NCBI RefSeq assembly: GCF_033115175.1 | Contig: NC_084831.1 | Location: 41,572,002 to 41,636,001 of the forward strand | Length of the DNA: 64,000 nucleotides | Reading direction: 5' to 3' | Origin: Lepus europaeus | Taxonomy: Eukaryota; Chordata; Mammalia; Lagomorpha; Leporidae | Part shown: positions 33,894 through 45,811 of the stretch, piece by piece | Numbering within the stretch: the stretch's first letter is position 1 | Layout: the number at the start of each line of letters is the position of its first letter | Notes under the pieces: model-generated | What the model saw: only the letters and a program-made list of their open reading frames with translations | The model's database searches: none | Told to the model about the DNA's origin: nothing | Position numbers and translations under genes: made by a program

Positions 33894-34800
33894 TGTGACT
33901 TAAAAGTATTCAGAAATCAACATATTAGTAGGTTGTGTCATCACGAGATGAAAAGGGTGTTAGCTTCAGTTTAATTAGGTAAACTAGCCCCATACTGGTC
34001 GTGTAGGACACAGATGTTTTGCCCGAAAAGAGCTTACAGACTTGAACAGAAGGTGAATGAGGAAGGTAGTACTTGCGATTTTATGAGAAAGGGAGTAATC
34101 TGAGGAAAAAATTCTGAGAGATCAAATAGGGAACCACTAATTCTGCATGACAAAAATTAAGAAGGTTTATTATTTATTCCCACTCCACTGTCAATGCCCA
34201 GGGAAGAGGATTTGTGTGGTTTGTTTGCTATTGAACTCCTTGCTGAGATATACACATATATACATATTTATTTGCTGAAAGAGTTTCTTGGAATTAATAC
34301 TTGAACTTAATTTTGAAGGATGAGTAGGTGTTCACCAAACAAGTATGATCATTGTGTTCCAGCCCTTAAGAAAAGTTTGTGCAAAAAGATACACTTAGGT
34401 GTATGTTTTTATTTGCCAAAATGTTGTTTCCCTAAGTATAATAACAGAGTATTCATGTAAAGTATGAATATCAGTGGAATTTCTGTACCTTTCTCTTTTT
34501 AGCTTTTAACTGAATTATTCTCATATGTTACCATACCAAGTTTCTTGCAAGGTTACCCATACCAGCACATCTTAACCAGAGGCTGTGTCAACTGTTGTCC
34601 TTTAACTACGTGCATTAGGGTGGACATTGTTGTGTCTATATGATCTGCTGTCATCCCTCTTTTGAAACATAGAAGTGGATATCAAGTAAAGTTTGTCATG
34701 GGTAACATGACTATGTGACCTGGTCTGCTTTGGACAGCTTTTGCTTATGCTTGTTGTATCCTTGTAATTATTAATAGAGACTCTTTATACTTTGAAAATT
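33894..34800. other. Non-genic DNA
   Basis: AT-rich sequence with '(ta)cacatatatacatat' at 34,249-34,268. No recent element or exon recognised. Confidence 0.5.
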
Positions 34801-34805
34801 GCCTG

Positions 34806-35130
34806 AGGAGTGGGTATTGTGGTACAGGCAGTTAAACTCCTTCTTGGGGTACCAGCATCCCTCTCAGAGTACCTGATTTGAGTCCTGGCTACTCTACTAC
34901 CAATCCATCTGCACCTGGGAAGCAACAGGTGTTCACCCAAGTACTTGGGTCCCTGCCACCTGCATGAGAGACCCAGGTAGAGTTTCAGTCTCCTAGTATT
35001 AACTTGGCCTAATTGCTGCTGTTGCGGACATTTGGGGAATGAACCAGAGGATGAAAGATCTCTCTCCTCATCTTTGTCTCTCTCTTTCACACTGCCTTCC
35101 AAATAAATAAACATCTTTCTTTAATATAAA
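34806..35130 (+). mobile_element. CSINE: CSINE, diverged
   Basis: 'gagtgggtattgtggtacagg', 'tacttgggtccctgccacctgc', 'gaatgaaccagaggatg', tail 'ccaaataaataaacatctttc'. Confidence 0.9.
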
Positions 35131-35239
35131 GCAAATCTATTAATTTTTCAATTGTTTTTAAAAAACAGCCTTAAATATAAGAACAAAATTTACCAGTTTA
35201 GATGTTTTTCTAAAGAAAAGTTCTTAAGTAAACTTTATT

Positions 35240-35572
35240 TTAAAAGATTTATTTATTTACTTGAAAGAGTTACAGAGAGCGGAAGTGGGAGAGAGAAACA
35301 GGGAGAGGTCTTCCATCTCCTCATTGAGGTCCACTCCTCAAATGGCCTCAACAGCCAGGGTAGGGCCAGACTGAAGCCAGAAGCCAGGAGCTTCTTCCAG
35401 TTCTCCCACGTGGGTGCAGGGGCCCAAGCACTTGGGCCATCCTCTACTGCTTTTCCAGCTGCATTAGCAGGGAGCTGGATAGGAAGCAGAGCAGCTGGAA
35501 TTCAAACCAGTGCCCACATGAGATGTTGGGATAGCACACAGCACTTTTACCCCCTACACCACAATATGGCCT
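35240..35572 (-). mobile_element. CSINE: CSINE (minus)
   Basis: 'aaaagatttatttatttacttg' to 'ctacaccacaatatggcc'. Contains a small insertion 'tcattgaggtccac' in the otherwise standard 'ccatctgctggttcactcc' module. Confidence 0.92.
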
Positions 35573-35702
35573 ATTAATAAATATTTTTAAGAGTTCCTGG
35601 GTTTGACAAAGAGAAAGAGGGGATCTCTTCCCTCAAACATCAGTCAAGGAAAGTGATTGTTGTAAAAAGCCTCACTACCAGATATAAAGAACACTAATTA
35701 TT

Positions 35703-36008
35703 TTAAAAAGATTTATTTATTTGAAAGCCAGGGAAAAAGAGAGAGATCTTTGATCTGCTGATTCACTTCCTAAATGATTGCAGCAGCCAAGTCTGGGCCA
35801 GGCCAAAGCCAGGAGCCGAGAGCTCCATGTTGGTCTCCAGCATGAGGGGCAGGGCTTCACATACAGGGACCATCTTCTACTGCCTTCCAGGTACATTAGA
35901 AGGAAGCTGGATCCAAAGTGGATCAGCCAGGACTCAAACCAACCCTCCAATATGGGATGCCAGCATTTCAAGCTGCAGCTTAAGCTGTTGTGCCATGACG
36001 CCAGCTGC
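35703..36008 (-). mobile_element. CSINE: CSINE (minus)
   Basis: 'ttttaaaaagatttatttatttg', 'aagccaggagccgagag', 'ggactcaaaccaaccctcc', end 'tgtgccatgacgccagc'. Complete. Confidence 0.92.
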
Positions 36009-36738
36009 ACAAGCACAAATCTTAGACTTCCCAGCAGTGTCTATTCTGGACACTCAAGGGGCCTCTAAGGATGAACAAGACTTGGTGTCTCCTTGGTCCT
36101 TACTTCAAAGTGATGACTATACAGATCCTAGCTTTCTCGCATTTGGTTGCAATAATAACACAGTAAGTATTCGATACATGTTTGTTGAATGATTTAATGA
36201 ATCAAATAATATATGTTTGTTATCCTCTTTCTGTCTGTCTTTTCTTCATCTGTCAATGCTTTGATGATCATAAGAGTACCTTCCTTGGAGCATTATTGTG
36301 ATATTAAGTGGGTTAATGCATATAAAGAGCTAAGAGTAGTGCCTGACACACCAAACACTCAATACATAGTAGTGTTATGTGAAATCACTCTGTAGATATA
36401 ACGGAGCTATGTATTGCTTTCAGCAGCTTAAAATTAAAAATAGCAGCTGTTTGTAAGCTTTGTCTAGAGAAGGCCTCATTTATTCACTTATTCACCATTA
36501 TTTCATTTGGCTCTTGGACAGCAATTACCAATTAGTTTATTACTGATTATTTATGAGCCTCATCCTCAAGAAGTTCAAACATAGTAGAAGACACAAACTA
36601 TGAAATTCCATACATCTATACCATGAAACAATGTCCTATAATTTGTGGGGTTTGTTAAAGATCTACTGGGTGCCCCTCTCATAGATCACTCATTGAAAAT
36701 GTAATCAGAAAGAGATAGATATTGTTTGGCATTTATCA
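36009..36738. other. Non-genic DNA with MIR and L2 remnants
   Basis: 36,225-36,375 is a plus-strand MIR 3' part ('cataaagagctaagagtagtgcctgac', 'actcaatacatagtagtg'). 36,470-36,700 resembles reverse L2. No coding exon. Confidence 0.55.
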
Positions 36739-36755
36739 AAGAAGCAGTGTGGTTA

Positions 36756-37027
36756 AAAAAAAGGGGGGAGGGGGCGGCACTGTGGCTCAGTGGGCTAGCA
36801 CCCTGGCCTGAAATGCCAGTATCTCATATGGGCGCCAGTTCAAGACCTGGCTGCTCCACTTCCCATCCAGCTTTTTGCTATGGCCTGGGAAAGCAGCAGA
36901 AGATGGCCCAAGCCCTTGGGCCCCTGCACCCGCATGGGAGACCTGGAAGAAGTTTCTGGCTCCTGGCTTCGAATTGGCGTAGCTCCAGCTGTTGCGGCCA
37001 ATTGGGGAGTAAACCATCGGATGGAAG

Positions 37028-37069
<42 letters not shown>

Positions 37070-37133
37070 CTCCTCTCTCTGTGTACCTCTGACGTTCAAA
37101 TAAATAAATAAATATTTTTTTTAAAAAAGGAAG
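36756..37133 (+). mobile_element. CSINE: CSINE with G-rich 5' junction
   Basis: The SINE head 'ggcggcactgtggctcagtgg' is preceded by an extra run of A then G (AAAAAAAGGGGGGAGGGG). The body is standard with a long (CT)n tract (37,030-37,066). Diverged 17-bp TSD: AAGAAGCAGTGTGGTTA (36,739-36,755) / AAGAAGAAATGTGGTTA (37,134-37,150). Confidence 0.93.
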
Positions 37134-37150
37134 AAGAAGAAATGTGGTTA

Positions 37151-39388
37151 GATTGGAATTTAGAATGAGCACTGTGAGTAGTAGATGAGGTCAGTCAAAA
37201 TGACATTGACAATAATCCTATACAAGATCCAGACTTCAGGTTTATTTTCCAGGCCCTCTGTGAAACCTGTGTTGTCAGCTTCCAGTGTCCTCATTGTTAA
37301 TTGTTGTACTCCATTTTAAGTAAAGAACGATTAGGAGGTAGATTAACTTTGAAGCTGGAAGGTAGTAATAATGTGGCAGGAGTAAGGGCTGTCATACTGT
37401 ATTCTTGAGAGGCCTCAGCAACTGAGACATTCCGTTTGGTTTTGGGGTATATTGTTGTCATTTGTTATGTTCCCTGTTGTATTTTGTTAAGAAATATATT
37501 AATACATTAGATTCTCAGGTCATAGCAAATGCATGATGACTATGACAACATAGTTCTCATCAATTCACATGTTAATGTCATGTTAATGCAAAGAAAACAG
37601 ATAAAACAGATTCAATGTAGTTTGTAGATTCAGTTCTAAGAATGTAATGATACTTCCATTTGTATCTTGGACAGCAGTTATCAAATGCTTTGAATTAGTG
37701 TACTAGATAAGGAAGCTGTGTTTCAATGGTGATGCTCAAGTGCCTGCCCAGGGTCACAGAGGAAGTTAGTGGTAGCATTAGCACTAGAATCCAAGTCTCT
37801 GGCTCATAATTCAGCATTTTGCCATTGTGGTTATTATTTAAACTAGTCTAGATTGGTTTCCTCACTGGTTCCTGAGTTTTTCAGAGTGCTCCAGGAATGG
37901 TGTGAATGTGAGGTAAACATTTAGTGGGGCCCACTCTTCCTCCAACCACAATTCTTTTTGTTTATGTACTGAGAGTTTTCATAATATAATATTTTACATA
38001 TTTAGAAGAAAATCCCTTGCTGGATACAAAGATGTTTCAGAAAAGAAAAAAAAATCCGCTGGAGTTTGGAACTGGCTAACTGGACTGAGTAGTGCAGATG
38101 TATTTATTCTACTTTCTTGTGCTTCCTAGAGTTTTTCCAGAGTACTGGTTAAGTTGCTAAAGCATGAGAATATGAGTGGATAATGACTTTAAAATACTCT
38201 ACGGTGTAAAATCTGCAGTAATTTTCCTCTTTCCCATACCTTCTATGCCATCCAGGCCTATTGGAGTTCTCTGTGATTGAAGACCTCTCCAGTTTTGAAA
38301 GGACAAATTCAGTGTCCCTCACCAGATGTTCACTAAATACAGTTGCAGCCAGCGCATTCCCATCTCTGTCAATAAAACATTATCTTTGTTGAAAGTCCAT
38401 GACTTCAGCTCAATGGAGTTATCTTGAAGAGCAACTTCTACTTTAGAGTTTCTGGTTTTAGTCACTTGAACATTTCTTAAGGGAAAAAGACCTTTAGCAG
38501 AATTTTCTTATATCAGAAGAATGATTTTTGTGGAAGGGTGTATTTCAAAAATCAATTTTTATAGTCATCCTTGGAATTCATCTATTTTTCATGTATTTTT
38601 AGAGAGGCCATATCTCAGACTATCATATGAATATATTCATTTTACTTTAGCAAATATTTACCAAGCACCAACTGTAAGAGCACTGTGCTCAACTGGAAAG
38701 AAACAAAGACAAGTAAGAAGAGTCCTTGCCCTCAAGTACCTTGAAAACAGATGGAGAAGCCAGTGCTGTAAATATCTGTGGTAATACTTTGGCCTGAATG
38801 CTATGGCAGAAAGAATGAGCTCCTATGAAAACTCAGATAACAAAGAAATCAATTTTCCTTAGTGAGGTTGAAGTCTTCAAAGACGAGTATGAGTTTCCAG
38901 AGAGAAGAAGACATTCTTGGTGAAACTGCAGGACCAAAGGCATAGGGTAGAAGGGCCAAGTATTATAGGAGAAGAGCCTGGCATTTCTAGAGCTGTGTAT
39001 ATGGAAGGGAATGTTCCAGAAGAGTTATGAAGCTTAAATGAGGAAAGATTCCAAAGAGCCTTGAAAGTCATGCTGAATAGTTGAACCTGAAGATCTTGGA
39101 GGGGAAGATCTTTTAAGTAGGAGAATATAAAACATAGATTGACGCATACATTTTAATGCTGTTGACCCACAAAAACGATTTCATGTATTTCAATGCAATA
39201 TAAAAAAATAGTTGAAATTTTTGAGGCCCTAACAGCATGTCAATATGCCTTAATAGATGCCTTAAAATGGATTATCTTATTAAATACATAGATGCATCCT
39301 TAGGTTTGATTATTGTCCCCATGTTAAAATTGACTTCAAAGTTCAATGAGTATATTTGGACTTGATGAAGGTGCTGGTCCCTGACTTA
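37151..39388. other. Non-genic DNA with MIR/L2 remnants
   Basis: 37,665-37,830 is a reverse MIR ('gcccagggtcacagaggaagttagtgg'). 38,640-38,770 resembles an old MIR/L2 'accaagcaccaactgtaagagc' segment. The remainder is AT-rich and unique. No convincing exon. Confidence 0.5.
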
Positions 39389-39718
39389 AAATTTTTAAAT
39401 TTATTAATTTGAGAAACAGAGAACAGGACAGAGACAGATTTTTATTTTATTTTCATTGTATTTGAAAAATGAGAGAACAAGAGAGAGAGAACTTTCATTC
39501 CACTGGGTCACTCCCCAAATGCTGCAACATCTGGAGCTGGGCCATGAGGAAGCCAGGAGCCTGGAACCTAAGCCAAGGTCTCCTCTATGGATGAAAGAGA
39601 TCCAAGTACTTGAGCCATCATCTGTTGCCTCTAAGGATGTGTTTTACAAGGAATTCTGGAATCAGGAACACAGATGTTTAACCAGCAGCTTAACTACTGG
39701 CTAAATGCCCACCCCTAG
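39389..39718 (-). mobile_element. CSINE: Old CSINE (minus)
   Basis: 'tttttaaatttattaatttgag', repeated tail sequence at 39,440, 'ccactgggtcactccccaaatg', 'tggagctgggccatgagg', 'ctaaatgcccacccc'. The A-tail side appears twice, suggesting a short duplication. Confidence 0.8.
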
Positions 39719-39927
39719 TCCATGACTTGTAAAAGCTCATGTTTTTTTTTTTTTTTAAAGCTCATGTTTTTAATTACTTTAACCAAGATTCTCACTTTTG
39801 CATTTTGTTAAAATAACTCTGATTATCAAACTGGATATTAGAGGAACTTGATAACTAATTTGCTCTTCATTTGAGGCAAATTTTTTAAAGCTTGAGATCC
39901 ATAAGTACCTTGTCATAATTTTTTTCA

Positions 39928-40128
39928 AGATTTATTTATTATTTAAGATGGCCTGAGTGCTTGTGCCCCTGCACCCACATGGGAGACCTGGAAGAATCTC
40001 CTGGTTCTTGGCTTTAGTCTAGCCCAGCCCTCTAAGGAGTGAACCAGCAGATGGAAGATCTCCCCCTGCCAACTCCAGTAACTCCACCTTTCAAATAAAC
40101 AAAATAAATCTTTAAAAAAGAAAAAAGT
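39928..40128 (+). mobile_element. CSINE: Rearranged partial CSINE
   Basis: The right part is a plus-strand CSINE lacking its first half (from 'gatggcctgagtgcttgtgcc' to the 'aaataaatctttaaaaaag' tail). It is preceded by 'caagatttatttatt', which is the reverse complement of a CSINE tail. The join suggests an inverted 5' segment or two overlapping insertions. Confidence 0.75.
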
Positions 40129-40134
40129 TATTGA

Positions 40135-40440
40135 GGCTGGCACTGTGGCATATCAGGTAAAGCTGCCACCTGCAATACCAGAAACCCACATAGGTGCCAG
40201 TTGGAGTCCTGCTACTCCAATTCTGATCCAGCTCCCTGCTAGTGGCCTGGGAAAAGCAGTGGAGGATGGCCAAAGTATTTGGCACCCTACCACCCACATG
40301 GGAGATTTGAATGAAGCTCTTGGTTCCTGGCTTTGGCTTGGCCCTGCGCTGGCATTTGTGGACATATGGACAGTGAACCAGCAAATGGAAGATCTCTCTC
40401 TGTCTGTTTCAAACAAATAAATTAATCTTTATAAAAAAAG
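40135..40440 (+). mobile_element. CSINE: CSINE
   Basis: 'gaggctggcactgtggcatatc', 'gccaaagtatttggcaccc', 'gtgaaccagcaaatgg', A-rich tail. It sits 7 bp downstream of another plus-strand CSINE tail. Confidence 0.92.
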
Positions 40441-41197
40441 AAATAAAAAGTTTGTTCCTTTTAACTAGTGTTCTTACTCTTTAAAGTTAGTTGAAAGTCT
40501 GAATTAGCCTTACTGAAAATTTTGTTTTCTAATTAAAAACTACTTTTTGTAGGCTCTGACATATTGGAAATGGCAAAGATGTCAGAAATTGTCTAGTTTT
40601 ATTCCTTATTTACTCAATAAGAGTTTGCTCCATTGAGAAGTGATTTGCCTAAGTTCACAGAATTATTAATGGCAGAGACAGGACTGGCCTTCCAGACTCC
40701 TTCTTGTATGTTCCCTAGCAAATTAAAAATGATTCTTACTTTCATGAACACGCACCAGGTACCTATTGTGTATAAATGTCATTGTACTAGGCATTTTCTT
40801 TTGTTCTCTGACACATGGAAATGTGTAAAAATTCATATTAAGTATATGGCTCAATTTTGCCTCCTACTGATACCATGTCAAAGATATAAGGGGTGGGGGT
40901 GGGGATGGGAAATCTGTCCTTTAGCTGTTTGTATCTTGGAATTGGCAACATAGATTGTGTGGTCTTCTTTGATAATGAATGCTTAATAGTAAAGGCATCC
41001 ATTGAGTTTGCTGTTCCGAGCTTTTGAGTGTTTTGTGTCCTGGTGCCCCAGGGTACCCATGAGCTCACAGACAATAAGGAACAAATTTCAAACAGGAGTT
41101 TGTATAAACCTTAAAGATTACATAAGCATTTTAAAATTTTTGAACAAACTGGAAGTTACAGTGATATGCAGAACAATGTATAATACGCATCCATTTA
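40441..41197. other. Non-genic spacer
   Basis: Possible reverse MIR at 40,600-40,700 ('gaagtgatttgcctaagttcacag'). A G-rich run (40,890-40,906) is simple sequence. No exon recognised. Confidence 0.5.
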
Positions 41198-41210
41198 CAC
41201 TCATAGAGTT

Positions 41211-41532
41211 GGATTTTTGTTTTGTTTTTGTTTTTGTTGTTGTTATTTGAAAGTCAGAGAGAGAGAGAGAGAGAGATCTTCTGTCCACTGGGTTGCTCTC
41301 CAAATGACCACAATTGCTGGAATTGGACCAGGCTGAAGCCAGGAACCTGGAGCTTCTTTCAAGTTTCCCATGTGGGTACAGGGGCCCAAGCACTTGGGCC
41401 ATCTAGGCTGCTTTCCCAGGTGCATTAGCAGGGAGCTGGGTTGGGAGTGGAGTGGCCGGGACTCAAACCAGCACCCATATGGGATGCTGGCATCACAGGT
41501 GGCAGCTTTACCAGCTATCCACAGTGCTGGCC
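41211..41532 (-). mobile_element. CSINE: CSINE (minus)
   Basis: 'gttgttattt gaaagtcagag', 'aagccaggaacctggagc', 'ggactcaaaccagcacccat', 'ccacagtgctggcc'. Perfect 13-bp TSD CACTCATAGAGTT at 41,198-41,210 and 41,533-41,545. Confidence 0.95.
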
Positions 41533-41545
41533 CACTCATAGAGTT

Positions 41546-42426
41546 TTTGGAGGCTAGAAAACCATTTTTGCCAGCATTTTCACTTCACTGACAATGTTAA
41601 AATGATCAAGCATATTGATTATTTGATTATTCCATGATTCATTCTATGGCTAATGAAGTAGGCAAAGTTGGTATCAAATAATAAAATCAGTTAGTGCCAG
41701 TTTGAGGTAAAGTTGGAATTCTTTTTTATATTTTTCTTTTAAATTATCCATGAAATTTTGAGTAACATGTAACATTGTAAAATCCTGATATAGGTTTTTA
41801 AAATTCTGGTTTTAGTTTTTCACTCTTCTCAATAAGGGAGGAATAGCACATAGTTGGAGTGAATAGTGAGGTCAATATCAATAACCCTTTTAAAAGTACT
41901 TTAGTGTAATTTCTATAATCTAAGATTAATGGTGAATTGATAAAAGCAAGGTTATGTGTTCATGAATAATTTCAAAGTAGAACCAGGGCTTTTCCAGGGT
42001 CTGAAATTTTGTGGGAACCCAGCTAAAAAGATTAACATTAAAAAAGCATTTGTAGCAAACAAGACTTAGGAAGTTGTTATATTAGACTTCTGTAAAAAAA
42101 AAAAAAACTTACATTAAAAAATACTGATCTTCATTAAGATGTGATCCTTTTCAAGGAGGTATTTTGAACTTGAAACTGCTGTTGCTAAGGAGTTGCTAAG
42201 GCAAATGAGCTACTCAGCACTAATGTGTAACTTTATTCTTCTGCATAAAAGTAGTTAAATAATTTCCCCAGTTTCAGAAGCAGAGAAGGGGGAAACCAAA
42301 AAGGGTCAAGTGGAGAGTTACCTCTTTCTGTCAGTTACATAGCATGCTTCTCTTGTTTTTCCCTTTTTTTTTTTCTTCGCCTCTCATAGAGAAACAAAGT
42401 GATCTCTCTGGGTGTAAGAAAGTCTA
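41546..42426. other. Non-genic AT-rich DNA
   Basis: No recent transposon or exon. A-tract at 42,093-42,105 and T-tract at 42,363-42,376 only. Confidence 0.5.
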
Positions 42427-43838
42427 CCTTAGAAAAACTACGACAGAACATGCCTGTGACTGTAGACTTGTAGTTCAGGCCACTGAAGATTAGAGATGGG
42501 ACTTGGGCACTCCCTTGACTTGCATCCTCTGGTCTGCTTTAACACAAACCAGAAGGAAAAGAAAGCTAGGCATCAGAAGCAATGGGTGGCAGGCCTATTA
42601 ATGGCTGATCTGTACAGTGATCTGCCCTCAAGGAGACCCAACAGGCCAGTCCACTGCAGTGGCTTTCAATGTGGTAAGCCTGGGCTTCAGCAGAAGTCAG
42701 CTTGTGAAGAGCCCTGGCAGCTCTGCCAAGAGTTGGATCACTGGAAATGGACCTGCCCTGGAGTCGAAGGATGCCCAGGTCAGAGCCACAGATCTTATTG
42801 GCTCTAAGCTGAAAAGCCCTTCACTCAGCCCAACTTCCAAAGTGACCACTGCAGCTGAGGGGATGGTCAAGTAGGGTCAGCAACACTGCAGGAAGAACTG
42901 TAAATTTCTTGTTAGAGATGCCCCCTGCCTTTACCTGGCCAGCTCTCCTCCCAGGCCAGCCAAGTAATGAAAGTCAACAGAGTGCCTTCCCCTAGGAGGT
43001 TCACACCTCCCTTAGGATATACCCCATGTGAAGAGATAGATAGGTCTGGGCCTCTTAACTTACAAGGCCTAAAGCCCACCAGATTATTATCAAGCCCCTT
43101 CTATCAGGTTCTATTTGCCTCTCCATCAGAAAACTTAATTGTAGCTTAGACAGCACCTTTCTTAGCTCCTCTAATAATGACTCTGTCCTTTGTTCTAGGC
43201 CCTGTCTAGTGCACTTGGGCCTCATTCCTTTGTAATCATAACCTCTACTCTACCACCAATGGCTCTACTCCCAACCTGTGTGTACTGATGGTCCTCTTCC
43301 CCACTTAATGCTGTATAATTGTTCTAACCTGGTAAATGCCACTCTTAGGATCATTGGTTACTATCCTCACCCTGTCTTTTATGACCTTGTCTAAATATGA
43401 TCAGAGTTGGCAAACTTGGAAGGCTTCCATAGCCTTGGCAACTCATGATGACAGCCTAGGGTGGTTACTGGCACCATAAACTAGAGTGTCAATTTGTTGG
43501 GTCAACAACAGGAGTCACTGTGCACTTGCTCCTCATGTGGGATCTCTGTCCTTAATGTGCTGTACATTTTGATTTAATGCTATAACTAGTACTCAAACAG
43601 TATGTTTCACTTTGTGTTTCTATATGGGTGCAAACTGTTGAAATCTTTATACTAAACTGATGTTCTGTATATAAAGAGAATTGAAAATGAATCTTGATGC
43701 GAATGGAAGGGGAGAGGGAGCGGGAGAGGGGAGGGTTGCGGGTGGGAGGGAAGTTATGGGAGGGGGAAGCCATTGTAATCCATAAGCTGTACACTGGAAA
43801 TTTATATTAATTACATAAAAGTTAAAAAAAAAAAAAGA
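42427..43838 (+). mobile_element. L1-type 3' UTR with embedded retroviral gag-like segment
   Basis: The right half (about 43,000-43,838) is rabbit L1 3' UTR: 'ggcttccatagccttggcaac', 'caacaggagtcactgtgcac', 'tataactagtactcaaacag', 'gcaaactgttgaaatc', purine-rich 'gggagagggagcggg', 'ccataagctgtac', poly-A. The left part (about 42,480-42,870) encodes decayed gag nucleocapsid-like sequence. The upstream limit is set by a weak AAGAAAGT repeat (42,418 area versus just after the A-tail) and is uncertain. Confidence 0.8.
42496..42874 (+). pseudogene. Degenerate retroviral gag nucleocapsid-like fragment
   Basis: Two overlapping frames (from 42,496 and from 42,617) cover a segment with 'FQCGKPG' and, downstream, 'DHWKWTCPG'. 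Class I (gamma-like) endogenous retroviruses have two CCHC zinc knuckles of this general form at the gag/pro junction. Here the first knuckle has lost its leading Cys (Gly) and its His (Leu), and the second lacks its first Cys. No intact matrix, capsid, protease or polymerase frame accompanies it, so it is a non-functional relic. Confidence 0.65.
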
Positions 43839-43848
43839 AAGTTAGACA

Positions 43849-44190
43849 GGGCCGTCTCCGTGGCTCAACAAGCTAATCCTCCGCCTAGCGGCGATGGCAC
43901 ACCGGGTTCTAGTCCCGTTCGGGGCGCCGGATTCTGTCCCGGCTGCCCCTCTTCCAGGCCAGCTCTCTGCTATGGCCCGGGAGTGCAGTGAAGGATGGCC
44001 CAAATGCTTGGGCCCTGCACCCCATGGGAGACCAGGAGAAGCACCTGGCTCCTGCCTTCGGAACAGCGCGGTGCGCTGGACGCAGCGCGCCGTCTGCAGC
44101 AGCCATTGGAGGGTGAACCAACAGCACAGGAAGACCTTTCTCTCTGTCTCTCTCTCTCTCTGTCCGCCTGTAAAAAAAAAAAAAAAAAAA
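43849..44190 (+). mobile_element. CSINE: Young CSINE next to L1 tail
   Basis: 'gggccgtctccgtggctcaac', 'gttctagtcccgttcgggg', 'gcgcggtgcgctggacgcagc', A-tail. Probable short TSD AAAGTTAG on both sides. It landed about 10 bp beyond the L1 poly-A. Confidence 0.94.
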
Positions 44191-45284
44191 GTTAGGTAAA
44201 CTAAGCTAATGGATAGGAAAGGGCATACAGTGATTGCAGAGTGCCCCAGGCTAAGCCACAAGTGCCTGGTTACTAAGAGAAAGCCATGTGGGGGTTGCTG
44301 ATCTAATGCTTCTCCTGATGACCAGCATCAGGAGAGGGTTTTTGTAACTACCCAGCATGAAGTGCGACTCAATAAAGTTAGTATTAGTAAATAAAGTGCC
44401 AAAATATTTGTGCCCCACATTCATTTAAAAAGTTTTTCTGAGATATTTGAAATCAATAATTTATGTTCCTTTATTGAGTGGCCACTGTGTTCTAGGTACT
44501 AATATTATATATGCTGACATTAGAAGGCAAATAATAGTTTCTACCATGCAAGTTCACAGTACAGTGTAAAAGTAATAGTGAACTATAATTCATTGAATAT
44601 AACCTGTAATAGTATTGCTTGAAAATCATTGAAATGTAGAATTATGTTCATAGGTGACTTTTTGTTAAATGAAATTTGTAAACTATTTGGAAAGACTATT
44701 GTTTTGAGCTTTACTAAATGGTTCCTTCCAAAGATCAGGCACTCTGTGCTCCATTTCCAGGGATGAGCAATAGAATAGCACACACAAGTAAGAGTAGGTA
44801 AACCTGCCCTTCTAAGTCTCACAGGACCACGGTTCTATCTGGTGGCAGAATCCTGAAATTACAGGAATAGTTTTTGTTTTGTTTTTTGTCATTGTTTTAA
44901 CTGTCATTAGATGTCAAAGACATTACTCTCAATGTTACTTTTTGGATACAGAATAACACAGAGAATATGACAATTTTATTCAGCAATTGTACATATGTAA
45001 ATACGAAAACTAAACTTTCCTCTTACTAGGTATGTGATCTTTAGAAAATCACTTCAGTTCCCTAATGTTTAATTTCCTTATTGGAAATCTCAGAATGGTG
45101 AAATTAAATGAGGTTTATAGGCAAAGCACCTGGTACAATGTTTGACACATAGTGGATACTCAATGAGTGTTAATTCTTGTTCCTTTTATAAGATTACCTA
45201 CTGAATAAGAGATCTGCCCTCCCACAATCCTTATAATATTCTTCCATTTGTAAAGATATTTCTATTTTATATATTTTATAAAGA
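44191..45284. other. Non-genic DNA with MIR
   Basis: 45,015-45,185 is a plus-strand MIR ('ctaggtatgtgatctttagaaaatcac', 'tgacacatagtggatactcaatgag'). 44,460-44,580 resembles L2 ('attgagtggccactgtgttctagg'). No coding exon. Confidence 0.6.
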
Positions 45285-45657
45285 TATTTTTATTTATTTA
45301 CTTGAGAGACTTGAGCCACACACACACACACACACAGCAAGAGCGAGAGCGAGAGCGAGAGAGAGAGAGCACCAAAGAGCCAGAGAGAGTTGGGGGTGGA
45401 GGGAAAGGGTGTTCTCCCATCTTTTGATTCACTTCCCAAATATTCATAAAGGCTAGGGCTGGAATGGGACCAGAGCTGAGAGCCAGGAAAGCAATCCAGG
45501 CCTTCTACATGGGTGGTAGGAACCCAGTCACATGAGCCATTACTGCTGTCTATATTTGCAGAAAGCTGGAGTCAGAGCCAGGAACTGAACCTAGGTATTC
45601 TGGTGTGGGGCATGGGAATCTTAACCATTGCCTTAACCTCTAAACTAAACGCCTACC
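45285..45657 (-). mobile_element. CSINE: Old CSINE (minus) with microsatellite expansion
   Basis: 'tttttatttatttacttgagag' then (CA)n (45,316-45,335) and (GAGCGA)n/(GA)n, followed by 'cttttgattcacttccc', 'gctgagagccaggaaagc', 'tgaacctaggtattctggtg', 'ctaaactaaacgcctaccc'. Older subfamily. Confidence 0.8.
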
Positions 45658-45811
45658 CTGTTTATAACCTTAACAAATAGAAAAGGTTAAAATAGATTTA
45701 AAGGGGTGTGGCTTAGGTGAGGTGGCTGTTAAAATCCCTTTTCTGTCCCTTCTTCTACCTTTGTTCTTATGTGAAATATCCTGCATTTTCCTATACAGAT
45801 CCTACCATTCT

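Noticed and set aside
42496..42874. Functional retroviral gag or a domesticated gag gene
   Set aside because: Key zinc-ligand residues are substituted, two registers are needed to cover the segment, and no capsid or protease frame accompanies it.
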